From an uncultured Bacteroides sp. (GTDB lineage: Bacteria; Bacteroidota; Bacteroidia; Bacteroidales; UBA932): a DNA stretch of 64,000 bases. The stretch is from contig UQQM01000009.1 of assembly GCA_900543205.1 (NCBI GenBank), positions 1 through 64,000 of the forward strand, given 5' to 3'. The translations under genes and the position numbers were made by a program. The notes under the pieces are model-generated. The model searched no databases and was not told the DNA's origin. It was given only the letters and a program-made list of their open reading frames with translations. This document shows positions 7,191-16,002 of this stretch, in pieces. Numbering within the stretch: the first letter of the stretch is position 1; every line of letters begins with the position of its first letter.

Positions 7191-8081
7191 ATGAACGGAA
7201 CCCCAAAATATCCGGCAGGCTACGGCGTCCGCAAGCGCAGGTCACAGAAAGTCGCGTTCGCGGTATTCCGCATCCTCAGCCTCTTCATCACTGTGATTCT
7301 GTTCGCGATTCTCGGCTTCATCATAGTGAAGGGAGCCGGAGCGCTCAGCTGGGACTTCCTCACGAAGGCGCCCGAAGACGGCATGACCTCCGGAGGCATC
7401 TTCCCGGCCATAGTGGGCACCCTGCTGCTGATGGCCGGAAGCGCGGTCGTGTCCTTCCCCATAGGCATCATGAGCGGAATCTACATGAACGAATACGCCT
7501 CCCGAGGCTGGGTCGTGAAGTTCATCAGGCTCATGACCAACAACCTCAGCGGAGTGCCCTCGATAGTCTTCGGACTCTTCGGCATGGCCCTGTTCGTGAA
7601 GTACATGGGCTTCGGCGACAGCATACTCGCCGGCTCGCTCACCCTGGGGCTGCTTTCGCTACCTCTGGTCATCAGGACCACCGAAGAAGCGCTCAAGGAC
7701 ATTCCTGACGGCATACGCGAAGGGAGCCTGGCCCTGGGCGCGACCAAGCTCCAGACCATATGGAAGGTGGTGCTGCCCATGGCCATGCCACGCGTGATTA
7801 CGGGACTCATACTCTCGCTCGGAAGGGTCTCCGGCGAGACCGCCCCGATTCTGTTCACCTGCGCGGCCTATTTCTTCCCGCAGCTGCCAAGCTCGCTGCT
7901 CGACCAGTGCATGGCGCTGCCCTACCACCTCTACGTGATTTCGACCAGCGGCACCGACATCGAGGCCCAGCAGCCGATAGCCTACGGCACCGCCCTCGTG
8001 CTGATAATCATCGTGCTGGCAATCAACCTGCTCGCCGGACTGCTGCGCCGATATTTCGAAAACAGACTGAAAATAAAATGA
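7191..8081 (+). CDS. pstA: phosphate ABC transporter permease
   Basis: This 296-residue inner-membrane protein pairs with PstC to form the phosphate channel. It has an N-terminal basic stretch, TM1 at about 26-48, the segment [26 protein letters not shown] typical of PstA, several more membrane segments, and the cytoplasmic EAA loop [23 protein letters not shown] that docks on PstB. It begins one base after the pstC stop and is followed four bases later by pstB. No unusual insertion is seen, unlike PstC. Confidence 0.95.
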   Translation: MNGTPKYPAGYGVRKRRSQKVAFAVFRILSLFITVILFAILGFIIVKGAGALSWDFLTKAPEDGMTSGGIFPAIVGTLLLMAGSAVVSFPIGIMSGIYMNEYASRGWVVKFIRLMTNNLSGVPSIVFGLFGMALFVKYMGFGDSILAGSLTLGLLSLPLVIRTTEEALKDIPDGIREGSLALGATKLQTIWKVVLPMAMPRVITGLILSLGRVSGETAPILFTCAAYFFPQLPSSLLDQCMALPYHLYVISTSGTDIEAQQPIAYGTALVLIIIVLAINLLAGLLRRYFENRLKIK

Positions 8082-8085
8082 CGAT

Positions 8086-8838
8086 ATGCAGAAAATCGAA
8101 GCCAAGGGCGTAAATTTCCACTACGGCAGCTTTCATGCCCTCAAGGGCATCTCGATGGAGATTCCGCAGAACAAGGTCGTGGCCTTCATCGGGCCGTCAG
8201 GCTGCGGGAAATCCACCTTCCTGCGTCTTTTCAACCGCATGAACGACCTGATCCCCGGAGCGAAGCTGGACGGGGAGATACTCATCGACGGAAAGAACAT
8301 CTACGCACCGGGAGTCCAGGTGGACGAGCTGCGCAAAGAGGTGGGGATGGTGTTCCAGAGGCCCAACCCCTTTCCCAAGAGCATCTTTGACAACGTGGCC
8401 TACGGGCTGAAGGTCAACGGAATACGAGACAAGTCCTTCATCACGCACAGGGTCGAGGAAGCCCTGAAGGGCGCCGCGCTCTGGGAGGAGGTCAAGGACA
8501 AGCTCAACGCATCGGCATTCGCTCTCTCGGGCGGCCAGCAGCAGCGCCTGTGCATAGCCAGGGCGATGGCGGTCTCCCCCACTGTCCTGCTCATGGACGA
8601 GCCGGCGTCAGCGCTCGACCCCATATCCACCGCGAAGGTGGAGGAGCTGATATGCGAGCTGCGCAAGGAGGTCACCATCGTCATCGTGACCCACAACATG
8701 CAGCAGGCGTCGCGCGTGAGCGACAAGACGGCTTTCTTCTACATGGGAGAGATGGTGGAATACGACGACACGAAGGTAATCTTCACCAACCCCCACAAGG
8801 AGGCGACGCAGAACTACATCACAGGACGCTTCGGCTGA
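8086..8838 (+). CDS. pstB: phosphate ABC transporter ATP-binding protein
   Basis: This 250-residue cytoplasmic ATPase powers the Pst system. Walker A is GPSGCGKST at residues 36-44, the Q-loop lies in [11 protein letters not shown] (the PstB-specific NPFP is present), the signature is LSGGQQQR, Walker B is VLLMDEP, and the switch His is in IVTHNM. Length matches PstB. It lies four bases after pstA and 38 bases before phoU. Confidence 0.96.
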   Translation: MQKIEAKGVNFHYGSFHALKGISMEIPQNKVVAFIGPSGCGKSTFLRLFNRMNDLIPGAKLDGEILIDGKNIYAPGVQVDELRKEVGMVFQRPNPFPKSIFDNVAYGLKVNGIRDKSFITHRVEEALKGAALWEEVKDKLNASAFALSGGQQQRLCIARAMAVSPTVLLMDEPASALDPISTAKVEELICELRKEVTIVIVTHNMQQASRVSDKTAFFYMGEMVEYDDTKVIFTNPHKEATQNYITGRFG

Positions 8839-8876
8839 TGCCGCAGCAATGCGAACAACGACAAAACAACAATGCA

Positions 8877-9554
8877 ATGGTCAAATTCATAGAAACGGAA
8901 CTGGATGACCTCCGGCGCGAGGTCGACCAGATGTGGACCCTGGTCTGCGGCCAGATGGAACAGGCGCGCCAGGCGGTGCTGGAGATGGATCGTGCGGCCG
9001 CGCAGCAGATTATCGTGCGCGAACGCAGGGTGGACGCCTTCGAGCTCAAGATTGACAGCGATGTGGAAGACTTCATCGCTCTCTACACCCCGGTGGCCGT
9101 CGACCTGCGCTTCGCTCTCGCGATGCTCAAGATAAACAACGACCTCGAGAGGATAGGCGACTACGCCGACGGCATCGCTCGCTTCGTCCGTGACAGCGAT
9201 GCGGCCGGGCTTGACCCCGGTCTGGTCGGGAATCTTCAGCTGGAAACCATGTTCGACACCGTGCTCGGAATGCTCAAGGGACTCCAGGAGGCCCTGCGCA
9301 CAGAAGACGCCGCAAAGGCCACCGCCATAGTCGAGAAGGACGACCTGCTGGACAGAATCAACAGGGCTTCAGCAGGCATTCTCGCGGAGTACGCGCTTGC
9401 CCGTCCGGAGCTCATCGCCTTCTGCATAGGTTTCGGCTCCGTGTTCCGCAAGCTCGAGCGCACCGGAGACCACCTGACGAACATAGCCGAGGAAATCGTG
9501 TTCTACATCGACGCCAAGGTGATCAAGCACGGCGAGGCCGGAACCGGGGCTTGA
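8877..9554 (+). CDS. phoU: phosphate signalling regulator PhoU
   Basis: This 225-residue helical protein has two PhoU repeats. The first holds KINNDLERIGDYADGIARF (about 87-105) and the second RKLERTGDHLTNIAEEIVF near the C-terminus; the E/D-x-x-R-x-G-D-x-x-x-N pattern binds metal clusters. PhoU links PstB to the PhoR kinase and represses the Pho response when phosphate is plentiful. ATG 8877 is chosen because family similarity begins at once; a much longer in-frame extension overlaps pstB and is not credible. A terminator hairpin follows five bases after the stop. Confidence 0.93.
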   Translation: MVKFIETELDDLRREVDQMWTLVCGQMEQARQAVLEMDRAAAQQIIVRERRVDAFELKIDSDVEDFIALYTPVAVDLRFALAMLKINNDLERIGDYADGIARFVRDSDAAGLDPGLVGNLQLETMFDTVLGMLKGLQEALRTEDAAKATAIVEKDDLLDRINRASAGILAEYALARPELIAFCIGFGSVFRKLERTGDHLTNIAEEIVFYIDAKVIKHGEAGTGA

Positions 9555-9559
9555 AGTCT

Positions 9560-9580
9560 GCCGGGATTTGAAATCCCGGC
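9560..9580 (+). terminator. terminator after phoU
   Basis: GCCGGGAT and ATCCCGGC pair across a TTGAA loop, followed by CTTTG. Nearly the same hairpin sequence recurs at 23339-23359. Confidence 0.65.
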
Positions 9581-9669
9581 CTTTGTAATCACTGTCGGAT
9601 TTTTTCCGACGACAACTGTAGTTTTTCGAAGATTCCCGCGTCTAAAGGGTAAAAGAATTCGGAAAAGCG

Positions 9670-10146
9670 ATGGAAACTGAAAGGCAATTTGCGCAAATGG
9701 TCCGGGAACAGAAAAGCACCGTCTACCTGGTCTGCTACATGTTCTCAAAGGACAAGTCCGAGGTCGACGACCTCGTTCAGGAAGTGCTGGTGAACCTCTG
9801 GAAGGGCTTCGGGAGATTCGAAGGCCGGAGCGACATCAGGACCTGGGTCTACAGGGTGAGTCTCAACACCTGCATCTCCGCCGCGAGAAAGAAGAAGAGG
9901 AACGAGACCATGCCGCTCACGATGGACATAGACCTGTTCGACGAGAATGACGCCGACAACCGGCAGGTCGACCTGCTCCACTCCCGGATCAGCCGGCTCC
10001 AGCCCTTCGACAGGGCGATAGTCCTGCTCTGGCTCGAAAACCTGAACTATGAGGAGATAGGGCAGATAGTGGGCATCAGCACCAAGAACGTTTCCGTCCG
10101 CCTGGTACGAATCAAGGAACAGTTGAAATCAATGTCAAACGACTAA
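9670..10146 (+). CDS. RNA polymerase ECF-type sigma factor
   Basis: This 158-residue protein has sigma region 2 (VDDLVQEVLVNLWKGFGRFEG, then RTWVYRVSLNTCISAAR, about 34-78) and region 4 (LNYEEIGQIVGISTKNVSVRLVRIKEQLK, about 125-153), with no region 3 or N-terminal extension, as in extracytoplasmic-function sigma factors. It would direct RNA polymerase to a specific promoter set. The gene 12 bases downstream encodes a membrane protein and may be a partner. No FecR-type anti-sigma factor or TonB receptor is adjacent. Confidence 0.9.
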   Translation: METERQFAQMVREQKSTVYLVCYMFSKDKSEVDDLVQEVLVNLWKGFGRFEGRSDIRTWVYRVSLNTCISAARKKKRNETMPLTMDIDLFDENDADNRQVDLLHSRISRLQPFDRAIVLLWLENLNYEEIGQIVGISTKNVSVRLVRIKEQLKSMSND

Positions 10147-10158
10147 AAACACGGGAAA

Positions 10159-10743
10159 ATGGAAAACTACTGCGAACTTGAACAGATGCGTCAGGAAATG
10201 GCGGAACTCAGAGCGAGACTCGACCGCCAGACCATCATCAGCGAGGAGCACATCCGACGCTCAATGTGCGACAAGGTCCACAGGATAAAGGTGCAGACCA
10301 CCCTGCTGGCCGTACTGGGAGTGGCAGGAGCGGCCTACTGCCTCTGGGCTCTGCACTGGTTCATGGGGCTCTCGCTCGCACTCTCGGTCTTCACGGTGCT
10401 GTTTCTTCTAGGCGCCGTCTTCTTCTCCTTCTGGGCGACCAGGAGAGTACGGCCGGAAGACATCATGGGCGAGAATCTCACACAGGCTGGCAGGGAGATA
10501 GCCCTGATGAAGAAGCGGGGGCTGCAATGGAAGAAATTCGCCTACCCTCTGGTACTGGCGTGGTTCATCTGGGTGGCAGCGGAGTGCGTCATCGCAGGAC
10601 TCGACAACGAACTCTTCATGGGCTTCCTCCTTGGCTGCGGCCTCGGACTCCTGGGCGCCGGAATCTGCACGGCCATCCTGGACAGGAAGCAGACAGCGAT
10701 GCTCGACGGGGTGCTGAAGCAGATAGACGAACTCAGCAGATAA
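10159..10743 (+). CDS. membrane protein co-transcribed with the sigma factor
   Basis: This 194-residue protein starts with an acidic, charged segment (residues 1-35, MENYCELEQMRQEMAELRARL) likely to form a coiled coil in the cytoplasm, then four hydrophobic segments at about 47-65, 69-90, 125-145 and 152-172, and ends with LDGVLKQIDELSR. I do not recognise the family. The position, 12 bases after an ECF sigma factor and before a terminator, and the cytoplasmic coiled coil fit a membrane-bound modulator of that sigma factor, but no anti-sigma domain can be recognised. Confidence 0.7.
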   Translation: MENYCELEQMRQEMAELRARLDRQTIISEEHIRRSMCDKVHRIKVQTTLLAVLGVAGAAYCLWALHWFMGLSLALSVFTVLFLLGAVFFSFWATRRVRPEDIMGENLTQAGREIALMKKRGLQWKKFAYPLVLAWFIWVAAECVIAGLDNELFMGFLLGCGLGLLGAGICTAILDRKQTAMLDGVLKQIDELSR

Positions 10744-10750
10744 TCAATGT

Positions 10751-10777
10751 CATCGGCCGGAAGATTTCCGGCCGATG
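10751..10777 (+). terminator. hairpin after the sigma-factor operon
   Basis: CATCGGCCGGAA (10751-10762) pairs with TTCCGGCCGATG (10766-10777). There is no U-run directly after it, so it may be a weak terminator or a stabilising 3' hairpin. Confidence 0.5.
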
Positions 10778-10801
10778 CCGTTTACGGACAGGAATTTTTA
10801 T

Positions 10802-10809
10802 TAACTTTG
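10802..10809 (+). promoter_or_regulatory. -7 box of the DUF6377 regulator
   Basis: TAACTTTG lies 30 bases before the ATG at 10840 and matches TAnnTTTG. Confidence 0.5.
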
Positions 10810-10839
10810 TGATGGATTGAGATTCCACGCACTGACCAC

Positions 10840-12429
10840 ATGGACCTGAAAAGAATCTGCCTCTACATGATTCTCCCGCCGCTGCTCGTCTCCTGCGGCC
10901 TGAGCGGTGGTTCCAGCCTGGAGGAAGACCTGAGCCGGCTTGACCGCGAACTCGATTCCGCCGCGGAATACATCGAACTCAAGAAACTAAGAATCAGCAC
11001 CATAGAGAATCTTCTCAACTCCCGCGGCATCACGGAGACGCAGGAATACGAAATCTACGGCAGACTCTACGACGAATACTCCACCTACAACTTCAACAAG
11101 GCGGTCGAGATGCTCCAGAACCAGGAGCGGCTGGCGATGGACATGGGCTCCGACGACCTGCTGAACGACACGCAGCTGGAAAAGGCCATGCTCTACGTCA
11201 CCTCCGGCCTTCATCTCGAAGCCGACATGCTGATACAGCGCATGGACACATCCGCCTTCAACACCGACCAGCGGATCAAATGGTACGACGTCAGGCAGAG
11301 ATTCATCACCGACTACTCCGAATACGTCAACTCCTTCGACATCATCATCCCCGACAAGAACAAGGTGGCCTGGTATCAGGAGCAGATGCTGGCCGCGTCA
11401 CCCAAGGAGTCCGTGTACTACCGTCATCACCTCATCACCTGGCTCATCCGCGAAGAGCGCATCGAGGAGGCGAGAACCGAAAACGAGAAGCTGATAGCCT
11501 CGCTCGACAAAGACTCCCACGATTACGCGGTAGCCACCTACTGGCAGGGCGTGATCTACGACAACCTGGGGCTCACAGAACAAGCCATCCACTGGTGGAC
11601 GGAAAGCGCCATAAGCGACATCCGCAGCGCGACCAAGGACAACGCATCCCTGCAGTCGATAGCCCTCAATCTCAACGACTTCGGCGAAACGGAAAGGGCG
11701 TTCCGCTACACCCAGAAGTCGCTGGACGATGCCCTTTTCTACAATTCCATGCTCAGAAAGACGCAGATTGCGTCGAACCTGCCGTGGATAGAAAAGGCCT
11801 ACACCAACTCCAGGCTGGAGCAGCAGACCAGTATGCGCAACCTGATATTCCTGATGTCAGCCGTCATCCTCATCATGGCCGCATCCACGGCTGCGGCAAT
11901 CTACTTCTTCTCGCGCATGAGGCACGGCTTCCGCGAGCTGAGCGAAAAGAACCGCCAGTTGGAACGCTACTCGGCCGACCTCGTCGGAACCGAGGAGAGC
12001 CTCAAGGACATGAACCGCAGGCTGACCGAAGCCAACGAGGCCAAGGAGGAATATCTCGGCCTCTTCCTTTCGCAGAGCTCAAGCTACCTCGACAAGCTGA
12101 AAAAGCTCATCTCGCATGAGGAATACGAAGCCGAGCTCAGGAACTTCTACAAGAATTTCGACAGCTCCTTCCTGGAGCTCTACCCCGACTTCATCGAGAA
12201 ATTCAACGGCCTGCTCAAGGAAGACGCGAGGATACGCCCCAAGGAGAACGACAAGCTGACCATAGAGCTCCGGATCTTCGCCCTTATCAAGCTCGGCATA
12301 ACCCAGTCGTCCCACATAGCCTCCCTGCTGCGCTATTCCGTGAACACCATCTACAACTACCGTGCGCAGATAAAGAACTCCTCATTGAGCGACAGGAAGG
12401 ACTTCGAAGACCTGGTGAAGAAGCTGTAA
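10840..12429 (+). CDS. DUF6377-type membrane regulator with TPR-like repeats
   Basis: This 529-residue protein has a lipobox (LVSC, Cys19), a helical TPR-like sensor region (about 25-325), one membrane segment at about 335-358, a coiled coil (about 360-405), and a C-terminal cytoplasmic region ending in ELRIFALIKLGITQSSHIASLLRYSVNTIYNYRAQIKN (about 475-515). That last segment reads as a helix-turn-helix of the LuxR type. This layout is that of Bacteroidota DUF6377 proteins, which often sit beside SusC/SusD loci and are thought to control them. Here the glucan locus starts 315 bases downstream, so it is the likely target. A lipobox in a membrane-spanning regulator is unusual; the signal may instead be an uncleaved first segment. 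Confidence 0.8.
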   Translation: MDLKRICLYMILPPLLVSCGLSGGSSLEEDLSRLDRELDSAAEYIELKKLRISTIENLLNSRGITETQEYEIYGRLYDEYSTYNFNKAVEMLQNQERLAMDMGSDDLLNDTQLEKAMLYVTSGLHLEADMLIQRMDTSAFNTDQRIKWYDVRQRFITDYSEYVNSFDIIIPDKNKVAWYQEQMLAASPKESVYYRHHLITWLIREERIEEARTENEKLIASLDKDSHDYAVATYWQGVIYDNLGLTEQAIHWWTESAISDIRSATKDNASLQSIALNLNDFGETERAFRYTQKSLDDALFYNSMLRKTQIASNLPWIEKAYTNSRLEQQTSMRNLIFLMSAVILIMAASTAAAIYFFSRMRHGFRELSEKNRQLERYSADLVGTEESLKDMNRRLTEANEAKEEYLGLFLSQSSSYLDKLKKLISHEEYEAELRNFYKNFDSSFLELYPDFIEKFNGLLKEDARIRPKENDKLTIELRIFALIKLGITQSSHIASLLRYSVNTIYNYRAQIKNSSLSDRKDFEDLVKKL

Positions 12430-12620
12430 TCCACTTTTTTCAAATCGGACTTCCAAGGACAATCCATTGATTGATAATATCTTGACTTAAGACAAAGCCC
12501 CGGCGGAATCCACTTTTCACCCGTAAAGTGAACTTCTCCGCCGGGGTTTCGTCCACTTTTTTTGTCCGCAAATCGGGGCCAACGCGCTGACTGCCAGAAC
12601 ATTCACCTGACAAAATCCAC
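12430..12620. repeat. TCCACTTTT repeat sites in the 315-base gap before susC
   Basis: The gap between the regulator and susC (12430-12744) has no gene. TCCACTTTT(TT) occurs at 12430-12440, 12509-12517 and 12552-12563, with a partial copy TCCACTAATTT at 12616-12626. Two copies are followed by CAAATCGG (12441 and 12570). An inverted AAAGTG copy lies at 12525-12530. The repeats could be binding sites for the neighbouring regulator. The rest of the gap holds a terminator-like hairpin and the susC promoter. Confidence 0.5.
12498..12546 (+). terminator. terminator-like double hairpin after the regulator gene
   Basis: CCCCGGCGGA (12498-12507) pairs with TCCGCCGGGG (12537-12546); inside it CACTTT (12511-12516) pairs with AAAGTG (12525-12530). 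T-rich sequence follows (TTTCG, then a run of seven T at 12557-12563). Confidence 0.6.
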
Positions 12621-12648
12621 TAATTTCAACCTCCGCCACCGGTCGGCA

Positions 12649-12679
12649 TTGCAAAAATAAATCGATAACTCTATATTTG
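12649..12679 (+). promoter_or_regulatory. promoter of the glucan utilization locus
   Basis: TTG at 12649-12651 and TATATTTG at 12672-12679 are separated by 20 bases, an excellent match to the Bacteroidota consensus. The leader to the susC ATG is about 60 bases. Confidence 0.8.
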
Positions 12680-12744
12680 AATTATAAAAGTTTCTCGAAC
12701 AAGCGCGCTATTTTTAAACCTATTTAATAACACAAAATTTAACC

Positions 12745-15700
12745 ATGAGACACCTATTTCTTAGAATTGCATTAGTCTTAATGCTTTTCGGATTGGGCGA
12801 AGCCGGCGCTCTTGCCCAAGACGCAGTAAGAGGTACTGTCAAGGACTCACAGGGACTCGCGGTCATCGGAGCCGCGGTCATGGTGGACGGAACGACCACC
12901 GGTGTGATGGTTGACTTTGACGGCAACTTTGAACTTCCCGGCTCCTATTCACCCGAGACCATCCTGGTGGTATCCTCGATAGGATACGTCACCCAGAGGG
13001 TTCCCGTCGGGAACGGAACCGTGAACGTGATTCTTCAGGAAGATACCGAGACCCTTGAAGACGCGGTGGTGGTCGGATACGGAGTGCAGAAGAAGAGCGT
13101 TGTGACCGCCGCCATCTCTTCAATCACCTCCGATGACCTGAAGGCCACCTCCAGTACCCGTATAGACAATCTGCTCCAGGGTATGACCTCAGGCGTAACC
13201 GTGACCACCTCTTCAGGTGCGCCCAACGCCAGCGCCCAGGTACGCATCCGAGGCGTAGGAACCATCCACAACTCCGACCCTCTCTACATCGTGGACGGAA
13301 TGCCCGTGGGCGGAATCGACTACCTCAACCCCAATGACATCGAGCGAATGGAAGTCCTCAAGGACGCCGCCTCGGGAGCCGTATACGGAGCGCGTGCGGC
13401 CAACGGAGTCGTGCTGATCACCACCAAGCAGGGCAGCAAAGGCCAGACCCGCGTCAACTACGACTTCAGCTACGGCTGGCAGAACCCCTGGCGCAAGCCT
13501 GCGGTGCTCAACGCCACCGAATACGCCATCATGATGAACGAAGGCTACATCAACAACGGACAGCCCATCCCCTACGCCGACCCTTACTCCTACGGTGAGG
13601 GCACCGACTGGGTGGGAGCCATATTCAACGACAACGCCCCCATCATGAAGCATGACGTGAGCATAAGCGGAGGAAACGACCGCGTGCAGTACACGACCTC
13701 CTTCGGCTACCTCAGCAACGAGGGAACCATAGGAGGAAACTTCGGCAGGTCGAACTACGAAAGGCTCACCGTGCGCCAGGCCCTGAACGCCACGCTCTTC
13801 GACAATTCGGAAGACCGTGACTTCCTCAACAAGATGACGACCCAGTCCAGCGTCTCCTACGCGCACATCTCGTCCACAGGCATCTCCACCAACTCCGAGT
13901 ACGGCTCCCCTCTGGGATCCGCAATAGGAATGTCGCCGCTCGAGCCCATATTCGCCACCGCCGAGATGGAGGAGCAGTACAAAACCCTGTACCCGGACGG
14001 ATACGACTACATCATACGCGATGCGAACGGACGCGCATACTCCATCGCCGACGGAACCATCTACAACGAGCAGACCAACCCTCTGGCCAGCCTCGAGCTC
14101 CCCGGAGAGCAGTCATGGACCGACAAGATCGTGGCCAGCGCCAACATGGAGCTCCAGATATGGAAAGGACTCAAGTTCCGCACCCAGGTGGGTATCGACC
14201 TCGCTTTCTGGGGCGCCCACAGCCACTCCCAGGAATACTTCCTGTCATCCAAGAACTACAACTACGACACGGTGACGACCACGACCACCTACGACAAGGA
14301 CGGCAACCCCGTGGTGACCGAGAAGACCAACTACGGCACCAGCGCCTCCCAGTCCAGCAACCGCTCGCTCACCTGGCAGGTCGAGAACATACTCACCTAT
14401 TCGGAGACCTTCGGCAAGCACAGCGTGTCCGCGATACTCGGACAGTCAGCCCTGTCTTCCGAGTCCTCCAACGTGGGCGCTTCGGCCAACGGTCTGATGT
14501 ACCCCTACGACCCCTATAAGATTTCCGTGAACAACACCGTCGGACAGGCCGGCAACGGCGACCGCAACGGCTGGGGCTCATGGAACTCCATCCCCTACAG
14601 GCTGGCTTCATACTTCGCCCGCGTATCCTACAACTACGACGAGCGCTACATGGCCGAAGCCACGGTACGCCGCGACGCCTCCAGCCGCTTCGGCGACAAC
14701 AACAAGTGGGGAACCTTCCCTTCCTTCTCCCTCGGATGGAACATCAAGAACGAGGACTTCATGCAGGGAATAGGCTGGCTCAGCACCCTCAAGCTCCGAG
14801 GCTCATGGGGAGTCAACGGTAACGACAACATCGGAAACTTCACCTACGCGGTCTACATGAACTCCGGCAACAACTACGTGCTCGGCTCAGGCGCCAACGG
14901 CTCCGAGGCGATCATAATAGGAACCAAGCCTTCCGGCCTCGCCAACCCCGACGTGAAGTGGGAGCAGTCATCGCAGACCGATATCGGACTCGACGCCGGA
15001 TTCTGGGGCAACAAGCTGACCGCCACCATCGACTGGTACAGCAAGAAGACCACCGGAATGCTGCTGTCGATGCCCGTTCCCTCATACGCCGGTGACTCGT
15101 CTCCTACCGGAAACCTCGGAGACATGGTCAACAACGGACTTGAGTTCGAGATAAGCTGGCGCGACAACATCGGCGACTTCCAGTACTATGTGAGCGCGAA
15201 CGCAACCTACAACACCAACAAGCTCACCTACCTCGGCGACGACGCGACCCACCTCTACGGCTCCAGCCACAAGATAGGACAGCTGACCAGGGGCTCCATC
15301 GGTCTCCCGTTCCCCTACTTCTACGGATACAAGACCGACGGAGTGTTCCAGAACATGGACGAGGTCAACGCCCACGTGAACGCTGACGGAGAGCTTCTGC
15401 AGCCCAACGCGACTCCCGGAGACTTCCGCTTCGTCGACGTCGACGGCAACGGAATCCTGGACGACAGCGACCGCACCTATATTGGCAAGGGTATCCCCGA
15501 CTGGACCTTCGGCTTCAACCTCGGCTTCGAATGGAAAGGCTTCGACTTCAACATGCTCCTCCAGGGCCAGCTCGGAGCGCAGGCATTCAACGTGACCCGC
15601 CGCACCGACCTCTACTACATCAACCTGCCCAAGACCATACTCAACCGCTGGACAGGCGAAGGCTCCACCAACGAGTATCCCAAGTTCGAGTTCGTGTCCG

Positions 15701-15990
15701 CCAACGAGAACTACCGCGTATCCGACTACTGGGTCGAGGACGCGTCCTTCCTGCGCGCACGCAACGTACAGCTCGGCTACACCCTTCCCCAGAACCTGAC
15801 CAAGAAGCTCTTCATCCAGAGGCTCAGGTTCTTCGTACAGGCAGAGAACCTCTTCACCATCACCGCCTACAGCGGATGCGACCCTGAAGTCACCGGAGGA
15901 AACTCCGGCTACGGAACCGAAGTGGGAATTGACCGTGGCGTATACCCGCAGTCACGCACCTTCACCGTCGGAATCAACCTTACATTCTAA
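12745..15990 (+). CDS. SusC-family TonB-dependent outer membrane transporter
   Basis: This 1,081-residue protein imports oligosaccharides across the outer membrane with TonB energy. A signal peptide (1-25, ending ALAQ) is followed by a carboxypeptidase-regulatory-like domain (about 27-108), a TonB-box-like EDAVVVGYG stretch, and the plug with the SusC signature LYIVDGMPVGGIDYLNPNDIERMEVLKDAASGAVYGARAANGV (about 183-225, in pieces). The rest is barrel, ending in TVGINLTF with a C-terminal Phe. The 12-base gap to susD and the downstream GH16 and GH3 genes make a beta-1,3-glucan the likely cargo. First gene of a five-gene operon. Confidence 0.95.
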   Translation: MRHLFLRIALVLMLFGLGEAGALAQDAVRGTVKDSQGLAVIGAAVMVDGTTTGVMVDFDGNFELPGSYSPETILVVSSIGYVTQRVPVGNGTVNVILQEDTETLEDAVVVGYGVQKKSVVTAAISSITSDDLKATSSTRIDNLLQGMTSGVTVTTSSGAPNASAQVRIRGVGTIHNSDPLYIVDGMPVGGIDYLNPNDIERMEVLKDAASGAVYGARAANGVVLITTKQGSKGQTRVNYDFSYGWQNPWRKPAVLNATEYAIMMNEGYINNGQPIPYADPYSYGEGTDWVGAIFNDNAPIMKHDVSISGGNDRVQYTTSFGYLSNEGTIGGNFGRSNYERLTVRQALNATLFDNSEDRDFLNKMTTQSSVSYAHISSTGISTNSEYGSPLGSAIGMSPLEPIFATAEMEEQYKTLYPDGYDYIIRDANGRAYSIADGTIYNEQTNPLASLELPGEQSWTDKIVASANMELQIWKGLKFRTQVGIDLAFWGAHSHSQEYFLSSKNYNYDTVTTTTTYDKDGNPVVTEKTNYGTSASQSSNRSLTWQVENILTYSETFGKHSVSAILGQSALSSESSNVGASANGLMYPYDPYKISVNNTVGQAGNGDRNGWGSWNSIPYRLASYFARVSYNYDERYMAEATVRRDASSRFGDNNKWGTFPSFSLGWNIKNEDFMQGIGWLSTLKLRGSWGVNGNDNIGNFTYAVYMNSGNNYVLGSGANGSEAIIIGTKPSGLANPDVKWEQSSQTDIGLDAGFWGNKLTATIDWYSKKTTGMLLSMPVPSYAGDSSPTGNLGDMVNNGLEFEISWRDNIGDFQYYVSANATYNTNKLTYLGDDATHLYGSSHKIGQLTRGSIGLPFPYFYGYKTDGVFQNMDEVNAHVNADGELLQPNATPGDFRFVDVDGNGILDDSDRTYIGKGIPDWTFGFNLGFEWKGFDFNMLLQGQLGAQAFNVTRRTDLYYINLPKTILNRWTGEGSTNEYPKFEFVSANENYRVSDYWVEDASFLRARNVQLGYTLPQNLTKKLFIQRLRFFVQAENLFTITAYSGCDPEVTGGNSGYGTEVGIDRGVYPQSRTFTVGINLTF

Positions 15991-16002
15991 CAGCGACGAA
16001 AT

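Noticed and set aside
8550-8876. A 109-codon N-terminal extension of PhoU inside pstB
   Set aside because: Arg/His-rich out-of-frame translation of pstB; PhoU similarity begins at 8877.
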